From the NCBI GenBank assembly GCA_000697475.1, contig JNEU01001107.1, forward strand, positions 1-64,000: a stretch of 64,000 nt of DNA, in the 5' to 3' direction. The stretch's first letter is position 1. Every line of letters starts with the position of its first letter. Position numbers and translations under genes: made by a program. Source of the stretch: Lichtheimia corymbifera B2541. Lineage: Eukaryota; Mucoromycota; Mucoromycetes; Mucorales; Lichtheimiaceae. Positions 1-10,270 of the stretch are shown piece by piece. The notes under the pieces are model-generated. The model did not search any database. It was not told the DNA's origin and saw only the letters and a list, made by a program, of their open reading frames with translations.

Positions 1-308
1 ATGCCGGCACCACTGTGCTGATTCCAAGGTTGAAGCTTTCTGCCAAAATCGAGGGTACCGCTATTGAATTATCCAGAAAACAGCTGCCAGTGCGCCCGGC
101 TTTTGCCATGACAATCAACAAATCCCAAGGACAAACACTCTCACGAGTTGGTGTTTACCTTCCTGCTCCAGTCTTTTCTCATGGTCAACTATATGTCGCC
201 CTCTCACGGGTTACTGATTACCGTAACCTTCAAGTCATGGCCGAATTTGACGAGGATACACAATCCCACATCACCAAAAACATTGTATACCCTGAAGTCT
301 TCCGCTAA
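1..308 (+). mobile_element. Helitron RepHel helicase, C-terminal fragment
   Basis: The reading frame is open from the window edge to a stop at 306-308. It encodes the last conserved block of a PIF1-type helicase: a stretch like AFAMTINKSQGQTLSRVGVY followed by HGQLYVALSRVTDYRNLQV. Both are the classic C-terminal motifs of Helitron-borne helicases. In Helitrons this domain unwinds DNA for rolling-circle transposition and is fused to a Rep nuclease, which would lie to the left of the window. The few residues after the helicase motif match the usual end of these proteins, so the copy may be intact at this side. Whether the whole element is intact cannot be judged. A cellular PIF1 helicase is less likely because these usually have longer C-terminal tails. 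Confidence 0.82.
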
Positions 309-540
309 TCACAATGATACCCCTAACCACAATGATACCCAATGCATATACTGTAATTCCCAAAGGCATCTCAAGTCACATTAAATGAATTGTATACGTG
401 TCTATTATGTAGCCCCAACACAAATGTGATTTCTTATAGATTTGAGCTTATTGTAAGGCCATTGCCGCATACATGGTGTTAAGCCCTACCACAGAAAATC
501 GACGTTTAGCGAGCGAAGCGAGCCAGTTGGAGCGCTAGTC
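309..540 (+). mobile_element. Candidate Helitron 3' terminus
   Basis: The non-coding tail after the helicase stop has a short direct repeat (cacaatgatacccctaac and then cacaatgataccc, 310-340). It ends in a GC-rich segment at about 508-536: gcgagcgaagcgagcc followed by agttggagcgctag. Autonomous Helitrons end in CTRR next to a host T, after a short hairpin. Here CTAG is followed by T at about 533-537, and an imperfect stem agcg...cgct lies just before it. The match is suggestive only. The true end would be the point where similarity between genomic copies stops. Confidence 0.45.
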
Positions 541-1575
541 TTTTTATTATAATAATAAAACTAAACTAGCATGTGGCTGTTAGTTTCCTTGAGCCAAAGA
601 CCCAAGTACTCACAGAGATGACCGCGTGAAGGCCGCCACATATCCATCTCTTCCTCTCCACATGGGGCACCTTCAACATGTGTCAAACGAGGTGATCGCG
701 AGTGGGGGGCCACTATAACAACCAGGTGGAGTTGGCCTCACTTACGTTTGCGAGTGATTCCCCAGAAAACCACCCAGAGGAAAATCATCCGCTAGCTTCC
801 CAGCTATTAACGTTGAAGATACTCACAAAGGCAAACGTAAGCGGCGGGTACCAATATATCTACAACAGGGGACAGTGAGCCTGTGAAGACAAAGAAAAAG
901 AAAAGAAAAAGCGCAGCTGCGGATTTTCGTGCTTTTTATTAATTTCAAGCGGCGTGTGAATATTCGCTGCAACGCGCCTCCCCGTCGCCATGGCTTCATC
1001 GTTGGTATAGAAATACACACCAGCAGCACTTGACACTGCTTTTTAACCCAGCCTGTTGTGATGGAACGACATTGCACACATCCAACGCTTCGAGCACGCG
1101 TTGTACAGTATTTCTCTATTGACGTGATTTATGCTGCATGGTAAATGTGTAAGCAGTGGATGTAGCAATGGCTGTCAGATGGGGAACGTGTCGTTTCAAA
1201 AGCTTGGCTTTATTCTCTTTTTATCACTTTTAACACCAGTGAGCAAACTAAGCCTGAAACCGAGAACACTGTAAGACTCTAATATATGCGAAGATGTGTG
1301 TAGGATGCTTGTATAGCTTGCTCCACGGGATTGGATTGACGACTTGATGATTTGGCTTCCCTTATGAATATTGTAGATCAACGTTCGCATAACTTCATTG
1401 ACCAATAAACCTCATCTTGCAATAAATAATAGCATTGCATCACTTTCCAATGTATTTCACAATATCTGGAGGGGCTAAACATTTCCCGGTTGTCGGGGGT
1501 TCCTGAGAAGGTTCAAGTGGGTCTCACACTGGTGGTTATGCACTACTTTTTTTCTTTATTGTTTTCTCTGCTAAT
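541..1575. other. Intergenic, no gene recognised
   Basis: This stretch of about 1 kb between the Helitron tail and the thioredoxin-like gene has no open frame with protein-like composition on either strand. The segment just before 1576 is T-rich, as expected for a promoter and 5' leader. I see no RNA gene. Confidence 0.5.
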
Positions 1576-2036
1576 ATGAAAGCTGTCCGTGCTACTCTCG
1601 AGAATTTTGATGCTGCGTTGAAGGAAGGACTTGAGTCTCATAATCCTGTCTATGTCGTTTTCTTTGGCACCGAGAAACCAGAGACTAACGAATCCTGGTG
1701 CCCTGATTGTGTGGTTGCCGATCCCTTGATCCGAAAGGCCATTCTCACTCATGCTCCTCAAAATGCCCTTTTGCTTGAAGCACCTGTGGGTCATCGTGAA
1801 GACTGGAAAGGAAACGCCTCGCATCCTTATCGTACACGTTTCAATTTGTCTGCTATCCCCACTCTTTTCCGCTGGACCAAGGTAGGATCATAATCAAAGA
1901 GCCGAATGAAGGATTTACTCAATCATTTATTTGTGTGTGTGTGTATATATAGGAGGGACCTGGCGCTGCTCTTGTCGAAGAGGATTGTGCCAATGCTCAA
2001 AAGTTGGAGGAATTCGTCCGTTCGTCTTCGCAGTAA
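1576..2036 (+). CDS. TXNDC17/TRP14-like thioredoxin-domain protein
   Basis: Two exons, 1576-1881 and 1953-2036, joined in phase 0 across an intron that starts GTAGGA and ends TATATATAG. The product has 129 residues, close to the roughly 120 usual for the TXNDC17 (TRP14, DUF953) family. It carries the family signature WCPDC at about residues 41-45, preceded by FFG and followed by ADP. A second family feature, a conserved cis-proline segment (AIPTLFRW), lies near residue 94. Members are cytosolic disulfide reductases that act on small substrates such as cystine and persulfides rather than on classical thioredoxin targets. No signal peptide is present. The stop lies 43 bp from the stop of the convergent BRE4-like gene. 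Confidence 0.88.
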
Positions 2037-2079
2037 CAATGTTATATATAAAGATACAAATGTTCAATATACTACATCG

Positions 2080-5000
2080 CTATACTGTATCAAACATTTC
2101 ATTCCACTGGCTCTGTGGGATCAATTCGCCAAATAATTCCTTCATGTTATCACCAAGCTATAGAGGAAAAACCACCGTGAGAAAATGATGCTTACACAAA
2201 AGGGAGAGTGATGTTACCTTGTCCAATTCGCGAATGACGTCTTCCATCATCATGATGTATGCTATCCAAGAGATGCATGTTAAATCACGTTCTATCATAG
2301 ATCAACAAACACATACCATAGTAAAACATATACACATGATCCATATCCAGTAGCTGTTGTGATTGTCCAATGGGTAGCTGTCTCATCCGCGTAAGAAGCG
2401 ATTTCCATGCACTATGAGCCGGGGGAAATTGTGGCGGAAGAGGCGTCTTCAACCTTAATGCCGATGCGAGTAGATAAAAGTACAAGAGGATGTTGCCTGC
2501 CATTTCACGTCGTTCACGGCTCACTGGAAGAACAAGGCTATGATGTACATTTTCGATCCACGCATCTTTAAAGATGACAGTCCGCATAGCCATAAACTTA
2601 TCGGTAATGTTTCTGCAGGATCGCAACATCAAGCGATAGGTGTCCACCGGAAAAGGTCCCTTAAGTCGAAACTCGTTGGGTGCTTGTGACAATAATACGC
2701 CCAATTCAGTGAGTGTGCGTTGAATATCAAGCTCGAGATCCATAAATGATTGGGCTGCTAGCTCCTTTATCTCTTCGTGTGACGGTCCATGTCCATCAGC
2801 ATCGGAAGGAATGACAATAATGTCACTGTGATTGGCATATGTTGATACAAGCTTGCGATACACCCATGCTAATCGTATCAAGAGATCGGATAGTCCTTTA
2901 CGCAATTCGACACGTGCCTCATATGGCCATACGTAGCCTGTGGCAAACAACCCAACCACGACGCCGACCACAATGGCAAGGAATCTTTGCAGGGCTAACC
3001 ACCAGACATCCACTCGGTTTGTCTCACGATCGTTGTACTTGTTGAGCATCACCAAGTTATAAGCCAGTAAGGTGAATTGGCCAAATTTGCCATGCTTGTG
3101 GTTGAGAATCACCCAAAAATTCGGTATCGAGAATAGCCACGTGAGTATTGGTAGGATGTACATGTTGGCAGGAAACAGGCTGTAAAACAAAGCAGCAGCA
3201 GAAACACCCAATATGGTCGAAAATATGCGATAGATTGCCACGATATTGGTGCCACCCACTGTTGGTGTCATGACTACCATAAGCTAATAGCAAATACACC
3301 ATATATAAGAATAAGGAACATGGATATGTCAAGCGATACACTTACTGTGATAAGAGCCCATTCCATTCGCCATTCTCTGAACCAGTCTCCAGTCGATTCC
3401 ATAAATGCAGGTGTTGCCAACAATACAGCTGCCACCATAGCCTTAGTAGCATATCGAAACTTTTGTTGCTTGAGCAATTGAGTAAACTTCCAAATTCGCC
3501 ATAGGAACTGTTGCCATGGTGTTCTAGGTGTACGAGTGTGCAGTGTCTCAGCCGTGTTACGTTCATTAGGAATCATTTCAGCTATCTGTGTCTTCTTTTT
3601 CTTCTTCTTTGGCCAAAACCAGTATAGTGACCACCCATGGCAGCAGCCAGCCGATGAGGATTGTATTTCTTCTACACGTGACAATTGATCCACAGCATCC
3701 ACCAGCTGCATCAGTTCGCGCGCGAATTCAAGCATGTTGAAGAGAAACAAGTACACGAGCAAAACATCCTCTGCAGGCACATAGGTCGATGCCTCTTCAT
3801 CCGCGTTGCTACCCGATGACTGGTTGCGATGGCGATACAGTCGAGCCACAGCCTTATGTTCCGCCACCTCAAATAGCTCCATTGCCTTGGTAAGGTTGTT
3901 TTTGAGCTTCCAACGTGGAATGGTTTGATGTGCAGGAGGAGTTGTACCAAAGTCTTCTTGCAACTGAGATATGGTGCGTTTGCATGTAAAAGCTAATGAC
4001 TTGAGAGGTTGTCGAATGGTCTTTATGAATTTGATCAACGTGGCACCCTCCTTTTGTTGTTGTTGTTGCTGATGGCGTCGAATGGATGATCGTCTCGTTT
4101 CCAATCCTTCATCATCTGATCTTCTTCTCTTGGAATCCCTGTCATCCAATATCATGGTCTTTTGACGCCGTATCTCATCCTGCAGCTTACGTAAATGGTA
4201 TCCTGCTCGAACATTCCAAATGCCACCATCCACACTGCGTGATCGCTTGTTGGATTGATGCAAGCTGGCAGACATGGCTTTCTGGTTCGTTTTGGTGTTG
4301 CTGATATGCTCAAATTGGATACCGCAGCTACTCCGTAATCCACCAACGTATTGTGCGAGGCGATGCATGCATGCAATGATCTGGTCATACTTTTCTGCCT
4401 GTCTCTCGCCTTTGTGAAAACACATTTCCAGCTTGGCTTCATGCAACGAGCTTTGCAACGATGTAAAACTGGCACGATGGGATTCGATCGCTGAATGAAG
4501 TTCTCTGTTGGCTTCAAATTCCGGAAGATCATAATCCAAAAGGAAAGTCTTGGTCAATAGCTTCAATAAGGTCCGATATGAGATCAAGGTTGATTCGATA
4601 TCTTTTCTAGAACACATGGCTTAATAAATGTGGCATGACCTATTTATATATCCAATACCTACTTTAGCTTTCCCACTGCTGACACTGGCCAAAAGATAAT
4701 ACAACATAGCACTGTAATGATAGTGCCGATTGCAACCGCTGAGCTAATCTCCTCGATACGTGTGGTGTCAAAGTCACCTCGATTGGCTGATCCTTCACGC
4801 ACGACAACAATGAATATGATAATGAAACAAAGACTTGATGCTATGAACATAGTTTAACGTGTGAGTCCAGCAGTACAAATGGTAAAGGAGCAAATTGATC
4901 ATTACCTGTAGCCACAGGAGGCTTGTTCCAATAGGCCTTGAAAAATGCAATGATCCAAGTGGCACCGGCTAGCCAAAACATCAACGAGATAGCATGTGCT

Positions 5001-5849
5001 GTGCGATACAAGTTGCGATCCACGAAAAAGTCGGTGGTAACCATCGAACCCAATGAGATGGTGAGAGCGAAAAAGACATAGCCCCAACCATAAGCAGCTG
5101 CTTCAATCATGCCACCGAGTGTTTTTGCAGGATTGAAAAAGACAGTAGCTGTAGCGACAAGATGGCTTGATGTGCGATTGTAACCGATAGCTGCATTGAG
5201 TACTGGGACAAAGGTGAAAAGAGAAGCCAGGAAATATGCAAAACTGCATTTGAGTACACGTTGCTGTTTAACGTTGGGTATACAATGTTGTCGGCACCAT
5301 GTCAACCATTTGAAAGAGAACAATGTGGAATAGATGCTATGACCATCATCATCTTCGCTGCTACTATCATCGTCATCGTCATCATCGTCGTCATCAGTGG
5401 AGGAGGAGGAAGAAGTCGTAGATGCTGCAGGAGAACGGCGGCGTTGATCCATATACGTGGGAGGTTTATTATGCAGGAGGAGTGGAGTCGTATCATTCGC
5501 TGATGAGGCGCTGTTGTAATCCACATGCATGAGTTTCCATTGTGATGCGTGTAACGTTGCAACATGCACCACCACCCAGCCACATCCCATCCCCCAACCT
5601 TATTTACCTTGTCGCTGCTCCTGCTGCTCCTGCTGCTTCAGTCAAGCTTGTCAATGAGACACGTCGTCGCTGGAGACTTCCGTCATCAAGCACAACATCG
5701 ATCTCGCTTGTCAATGAGGGTGAAATGCCATGCCTGTCAAACAGTTGACCGAATGAAGCTGGTGACTCGTGACGAATGGATTGTGGTGAAGTGGAATATA
5801 TCGGTTGCTGCTCATTACTGTTAGAGGGCGGTGAAGAAGGTGAGCCCAT
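2080..5849 (-). CDS. BRE4-like / ArAE-family multi-pass membrane protein
   Basis: Seven exons can be joined in frame: 5849-5608, 5510-4906, 4840-4663, 4606-3346, 3283-2317, 2261-2218 and 2157-2080. The product has about 1124 residues, similar to yeast Bre4 and to fungal proteins with an ArAE_2_N plus DUF2421 layout. An acidic Ser/Asp-rich N-terminus precedes a first cluster of membrane helices. A long soluble region with a basic linker follows, then a second helix cluster (start VVMTPTVGGTNIVAIYR) and a cytosolic tail. The family is related to bacterial aromatic-acid and fusaric-acid exporters. BRE4 itself was named from brefeldin A sensitivity, and its substrate is unknown. The start at 5849 is preferred because the upstream in-frame stretch is not conserved-looking. 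The last two small exons are easily missed, and the frame runs through a donor at 2316. Confidence 0.83.
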
Positions 5850-6029
5850 TGAGTTGAATGCCCAACCAACAAGAGCAAGTTGACAAGAGGAAAGAAAAAT
5901 TAAAAGAGACAAGGCGCGTGCACCATCGTGGCCCGGGACTTTTTTGTCGATCCTTGTTTCGGAGACACCACCAACCCCATCATCTCTCTCTATGTATATG
6001 TCTTTTTTATACCCAATGTAATATAGTAT

Positions 6030-7181
6030 CTATACAGATCTACGTAATAAACTAGACCACCATGAAGATCGACTGCTATTCGTTTCCTTGTATGAAAATC
6101 CCATATCTTCTCCTGTACCAGGGAATCCACCAGGTTGAAAACGCGTATTATGATGGTATGGATCTTGATAAAAATCATCATCTTCATCATCGTCATCCAT
6201 TTGTCGACTCCTTCTTCCACCATTGCGCTCTAATAATATTCCAGAACGCCGTTTTCGCCTTACAAAGTAAACCGCTGCTGCTACCACAATGGCCAAAAAG
6301 ACTACGCCACCAATAACGCTGCCGACAACGACTCCGGTGTTCACTTTACTGCCGTTACCATTACTATCATCCCCTTGCATATCTCCACCTGCCAAAGAGG
6401 GTACAACCGTTCTAGATAACAAAAAATATGAGCCCCCGCATGCTTGCATAGAGTAATCCATCTCCGACAACATACGTGGTTGGAATCACTGTCGTCACTG
6501 TACGAGTAACACCTCCATTATCTACTATCTGGGATACCGTCGTGATGCTGGTGGATACAGTAATCCACGTGGTATGTTGCTTGGTAGTTGGCGTGGGATC
6601 ATGGGATACTGCATCGGTTGTTGATGGGGGTGGCGTTGCACTGGTTGATGTTTGTTCTGGCGGATCATCACTACTCTGGTCACTTGGCTCTTCTGATGGC
6701 GATGCTGATGTCGTTTCTGGAGGAGGAGTCGTAACATCACTGGTTTGAGGTGGCTGTGTTGTACTACTTTCTCCTGGATCAGTAGTAGTAGGAGATGGGG
6801 CTTCAGACGTTGTTTCTGATATTGGTGATGATGGCGGTGGTGAATCGCTTGTTGTGTCAGATGGCGGTGGTTGTGATGATTCTTCGGTTGTGCTTTCAGG
6901 AGGTGGTGATGATGAATCCGGTGGCCTACAATGTCATCCTTTAATTATATATTGCAATTTGAAGGATACCAAATTATCACTCACTCTGAGGTGGTCGTTG
7001 AATCAGACTCTGTTGGTGTGGGTTGTTGTTCTTCTGAAGAAGGGGTATTATTATCGTTCGATGATGTTTCAGGAGGAGATGATGAGGCTGTGTCTGATTC
7101 TTCGCTCGTGGTTGGGATAGGTTGATCATAATCAGCAGCACTTGTGGTTACTGGATCTTCAGTAGGCTCTATAGATGACAT
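6030..7181 (-). CDS. S/T/P-rich single-pass membrane protein (sensor-like)
   Basis: Three exons: 7181 to about 6989, about 6926 to 6473, and about 6418 to 6030. Both introns are GT-AG and phase 2. The N-terminal two thirds is almost entirely Ser, Thr, Pro and Glu, as in heavily O-mannosylated fungal surface proteins. It ends in a TWITVSTSITTVSQ-like block. A transmembrane helix (GVVVGSVIGGVVFLAIVVAA) is followed by the basic stop-transfer FVRRKRR and a short acidic cytoplasmic tail. This is the architecture of Wsc/Mid2-type wall sensors and of Axl2-like proteins, but I see no WSC or cadherin-like domain. A signal peptide is missing from the ATG at 7181. An upstream ATG at 7318 opens a signal-peptide-like MKQMLLTLLFSA and then stops. 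The 5' end is therefore uncertain. Confidence 0.68.
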
Positions 7182-7392
7182 TGGTATAATGTGGATGGGA
7201 AAAGGAAAAGGAAAAGTAAAGAGGGAGGTGAAATGTTCATCGGATGGCTTTAAGATGACCTGCTGCACGAAAATAGAGTTCAAGCTGAAAATAGCAATGT
7301 CAAAAGCATTTGCTTCATCCCGCAGGAATCTTCTGTCCGCTTTTTCGACTGCTTACACAATCTATCCTCGTGAGGTTTTACAAGAAGTTGTG

Positions 7393-7408
7393 TCTATTTA
7401 TATACATA
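7393..7408 (-). promoter_or_regulatory. TATA-like element upstream of the S/T/P-rich gene
   Basis: On the minus strand the sequence reads TATGTATATAAATAGA. It lies about 75 bp upstream of the ATG at 7318 and about 210 bp upstream of the ATG at 7181. The spacing suits a transcription start near 7360. Confidence 0.35.
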
Positions 7409-7889
7409 TGGATCGACGCAGTAATCACCGCTTGGTCACGCTCAAGTAATTTACACCCCACAATCAGACTGCTACGTGCTCACATGCCAACAACATATGC
7501 TGCTTATGATTCTTTACGATGATATGAATGTTTGTAGATGAATAAATATTTATAAAGATGTACGAGAGAGATGATATACAAGGGAGAGAGACGCGTTGAG
7601 GATGGATCTTCAAGTGGAACAAGCCTTTTGATCAGATGGTGGGGCTGCATGGTCGCTGAAGGATGATCATGTTCCGCACCCAATAACAACCGCTTTTCTT
7701 TGTACGCGATTTGGTGGCCGATGGTAGCACAACCCAGGATCGTGGATACTCAATGCGTGGGTGAGATATGCGCCAGAATGCCATCTTGGTCCAAGGCGAA
7801 TCTTTGATGGCCTGTATCTCTTCTTGGAAGTCCTTCTATGACCAGGTTGTCCTCTATGTCATTGTGTTAATTGCATGTTGTTCGATAGA

Positions 7890-8390
7890 GGTATGCACCC
7901 AGGAAGCCATCAATGGTATAGACTTCCCCATGTTTTTTTTTCATGAGGATATCCGTTGCATTGGACAAATCCGCCTATGCAAATGCCGTTAGCAGAAGTA
8001 GTCAAAGCACTAGTGATATAGAGACTCACCCATTTAGCTTACCGTGTTCGCATCCGTTGCATTGTACACCTTTGCCTATAAGGATGTCATTAATAAAAGT
8101 AGTCAAAAGCACCAATGATATAGACTCACCCTCACCCTTCAAGAGCTCGCAATGTGGCAAGACCTGCATTGGACGCATCTGCCTGTTCGATGTCGTTAAT
8201 AAAAGTAGCCAAAAGCACCAATAATATGGACTCACCCATCTCCATTCCATGTGGGCATGAAATGTGGTCGGCACATTTGTCTATTTGAATGTTGTTAATA
8301 AAAGTAGTCAAACACAAAGCTTCATGAATGCAACGATCAATAATCAATACTCACTTTCGCTTGCCGTGGGGGCATCCTGTGCACTCCAAA
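7890..8390 (-). repeat. Tandem array of duplicated exon-intron units (period about 105-110 bp)
   Basis: Read on the minus strand, five degenerate units follow each other. Each has an exon-like part carrying a Cys/His motif (ECTGCPHGK; KCADHISCPHG; RCVQCRSCH; GVQCNGCEHGK; FVQCNGYPHE). Each is followed by an intron-like part. The introns begin GTGAGT and share a central GGTGCTTTTGACTACTT, a branch-like TTAAYGAC and a terminal AG. The fifth unit has lost its donor (GGAAGT in place of GTGAGT). Exon and intron parts are both related between units, so whole exon-intron blocks were duplicated in tandem. Confidence 0.7.
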
Positions 8391-8695
8391 TAGTAGGCTA
8401 GATAGCCCAGGTACAAGACCTGCAGTTTCTTCTTGTCTTTTGAGTTCGTTGTCATTGGATGAATCATCACCAGGCTGCTTCTGCTGGAAAAAACCCCCAG
8501 GATGTATGGTGGTAGTTGCCAAGATGAATGGACCGAGTACGTATAAGTGCCTCCTTGAAGAATGTGCTTCCATGCCTTGAACGCATATATCCATGGTGGT
8601 ACACCAAACAACGACACATACTGTTCACGTTGCGGGAGATGGGATAAAATGAATGTGGCAAATAGATAACGGAGACAAATTGGGAGAAGATAATG
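7940..8695 (-). CDS. Possible multi-exon gene with Cys/His mini-exons, unrecognised
   Basis: A minus-strand frame open from about 8695 to 8354 looks coding. It encodes hydrophobic segments (for example RYLFATFILSHLPQ and YVSLFGVPPWIYAFKAWKH) and then LGYLAYYLECTGCPHGKRK. A donor GTGAGT follows, leading into the array of mini-exons described for 7890-8390. Not all mini-exon junctions keep one frame: units B and D fit phase 1 with alternative donors, unit C meets a stop in the Cys-rich frame, and unit E has a damaged donor. I recognise no family. The gene may be real with alternative splicing, or a decaying copy. The true start is not visible because an in-frame stop precedes 8695. Confidence 0.35.
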
Positions 8696-8699
8696 TCGT

Positions 8700-10270
8700 C
8701 ATGAATTGGGAGGTGAACAAGCTATTGATACAATGACACAAAGACCTTGGGTAGTGTCAAGGAAGGCAGAGTGTGCACACGCCATGGACTTGCCATTCAG
8801 TCAAAGTCTTTCGGATCAAGAGAATTGTAGGCTTAACAAGATGGGTTGAATGACAGCCATCGTGCCCAAGATGCAGTTGTAGTTAAATGAGAAAAGAGTT
8901 GGGGTTCGCTAGGCTGTGCAAATGTGGGAGAGGAAAGAAGAAGCTGGGGAGTTTACAAAGAGGATAAAATGGGTGTTGGCGTATCAGATTATGCAGCCGG
9001 TACATTGTTGCACAAAGAATGGTCATTAAATAGGGATGTAAAGTAGGGTATTGGACATGCTATGATATGAATCAAAACAGTCAGCATGACCGCAAGAAGC
9101 GTAATAGCCATGTTGACATTCGATACAACACCAAGGAAATGTATAAAAACCAAGTGCTTGGAAGTTCCCAAGATGATTGGGTGGAAGAGCAAGAAGAGGA
9201 GACATGGCATAGTGGCATGTGCCAACCCAACTTCGCAGATGGAACTCTGGAGCTAGCTACATCAAAAGAGTATATGAGTATATGCTCCATACCATCAAGC
9301 AGGATGGTTGTGCAGCCTTTACCTTAATAAAAAAAACCAGATATCACAATGACAACAACAGGAGAATGAAAATGGGATGACAATGAAACGCTAAAGATCA
9401 TGACAGATACGAGTACATCGCTCACAAAAGGCTACATTCGTATCCACTATAGCATACTCACATCAACTTTGGGCTTTGAAGGTGTCAGCAATTAAAAGAG
9501 TGGTATGATTGAAGAAAGAGATGGGCGGGAGAAAAGCAATGGGCGTCAACATCCATCTTGTTTATATTTGCACGGTGGGCGTAGGTATTTATGTGATTAC
9601 AAAAAGCAGGGAAGAGTGATAAATGTTGTTGGGAATGATGAGGTCCTGATAAATTGGTGGCAAGCCTTCATATCTGAAGATCTTTGGTGATGTGTGGTCA
9701 TTGTATATCTGCATATTAGGATCTGCGATCAACGAGGAGCTAATATCCATCATCAAACAATGAACATGAACATCCAACTGCTATAAAAAATGTGCTCAAT
9801 TTGAACAACGACGTAATTTGTGTGAGTAAAAGCTGAAAATCATCACCATCATCGATAAGCATATGTATGTGTGAATCTTTTATCTCATGTGGGCGATATA
9901 CACAGCTTCCCATCCGATAAATTAGATGTACCTTTTGATGTTAAGCTCATTTTCTTCGCCTCCATGGACTTTTCTACTATGATTGTGGTCATATAGTCTT
10001 TTACTACAAACATGGATGCCAAACAAAGGATGTAATTTACTGTAAACAAGGATAATACATGACATATATGCGTTGTGAAATCAGAAGCTGTTCAACGAGA
10101 AATCGAGCTAGTACAAGCTTTATGCAACCTTGTTGTGCATCCATCATCCGGGTCGGATATCAATCAAAGCGCTACTATTTTTGGAAAAGTGTCATTTACA
10201 GTACACTAGCTTGAATATACTGCAGTTCTTTCTTTCTATCTCTCTCACCTAACTTTTCCTTGTCACTATT
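8700..10270. other. Gene-poor stretch, possible exon remnants
   Basis: No complete gene is seen. Two minus-strand segments look weakly coding. At 9608-9753 an ATG-started frame contains DPNMQIYNDHTSPKIFRYEG and ends at a GTAATC donor-like site. At about 9160-9050 a frame reads CCIECQHGYYASCGHADC, which resembles the Cys/His motif of the array near 8 kb. They could be upstream exons of the same locus, but I could not join them. The last 60 bp before 10271 is pyrimidine-rich and probably the leader of the next gene. Confidence 0.3.

Noticed and set aside
7890..8390. Regular spacing of the 107-bp repeats recalls a CRISPR array
   Set aside because: The repeats are too long and diverged, they show splice-site structure, and the genome is eukaryotic.
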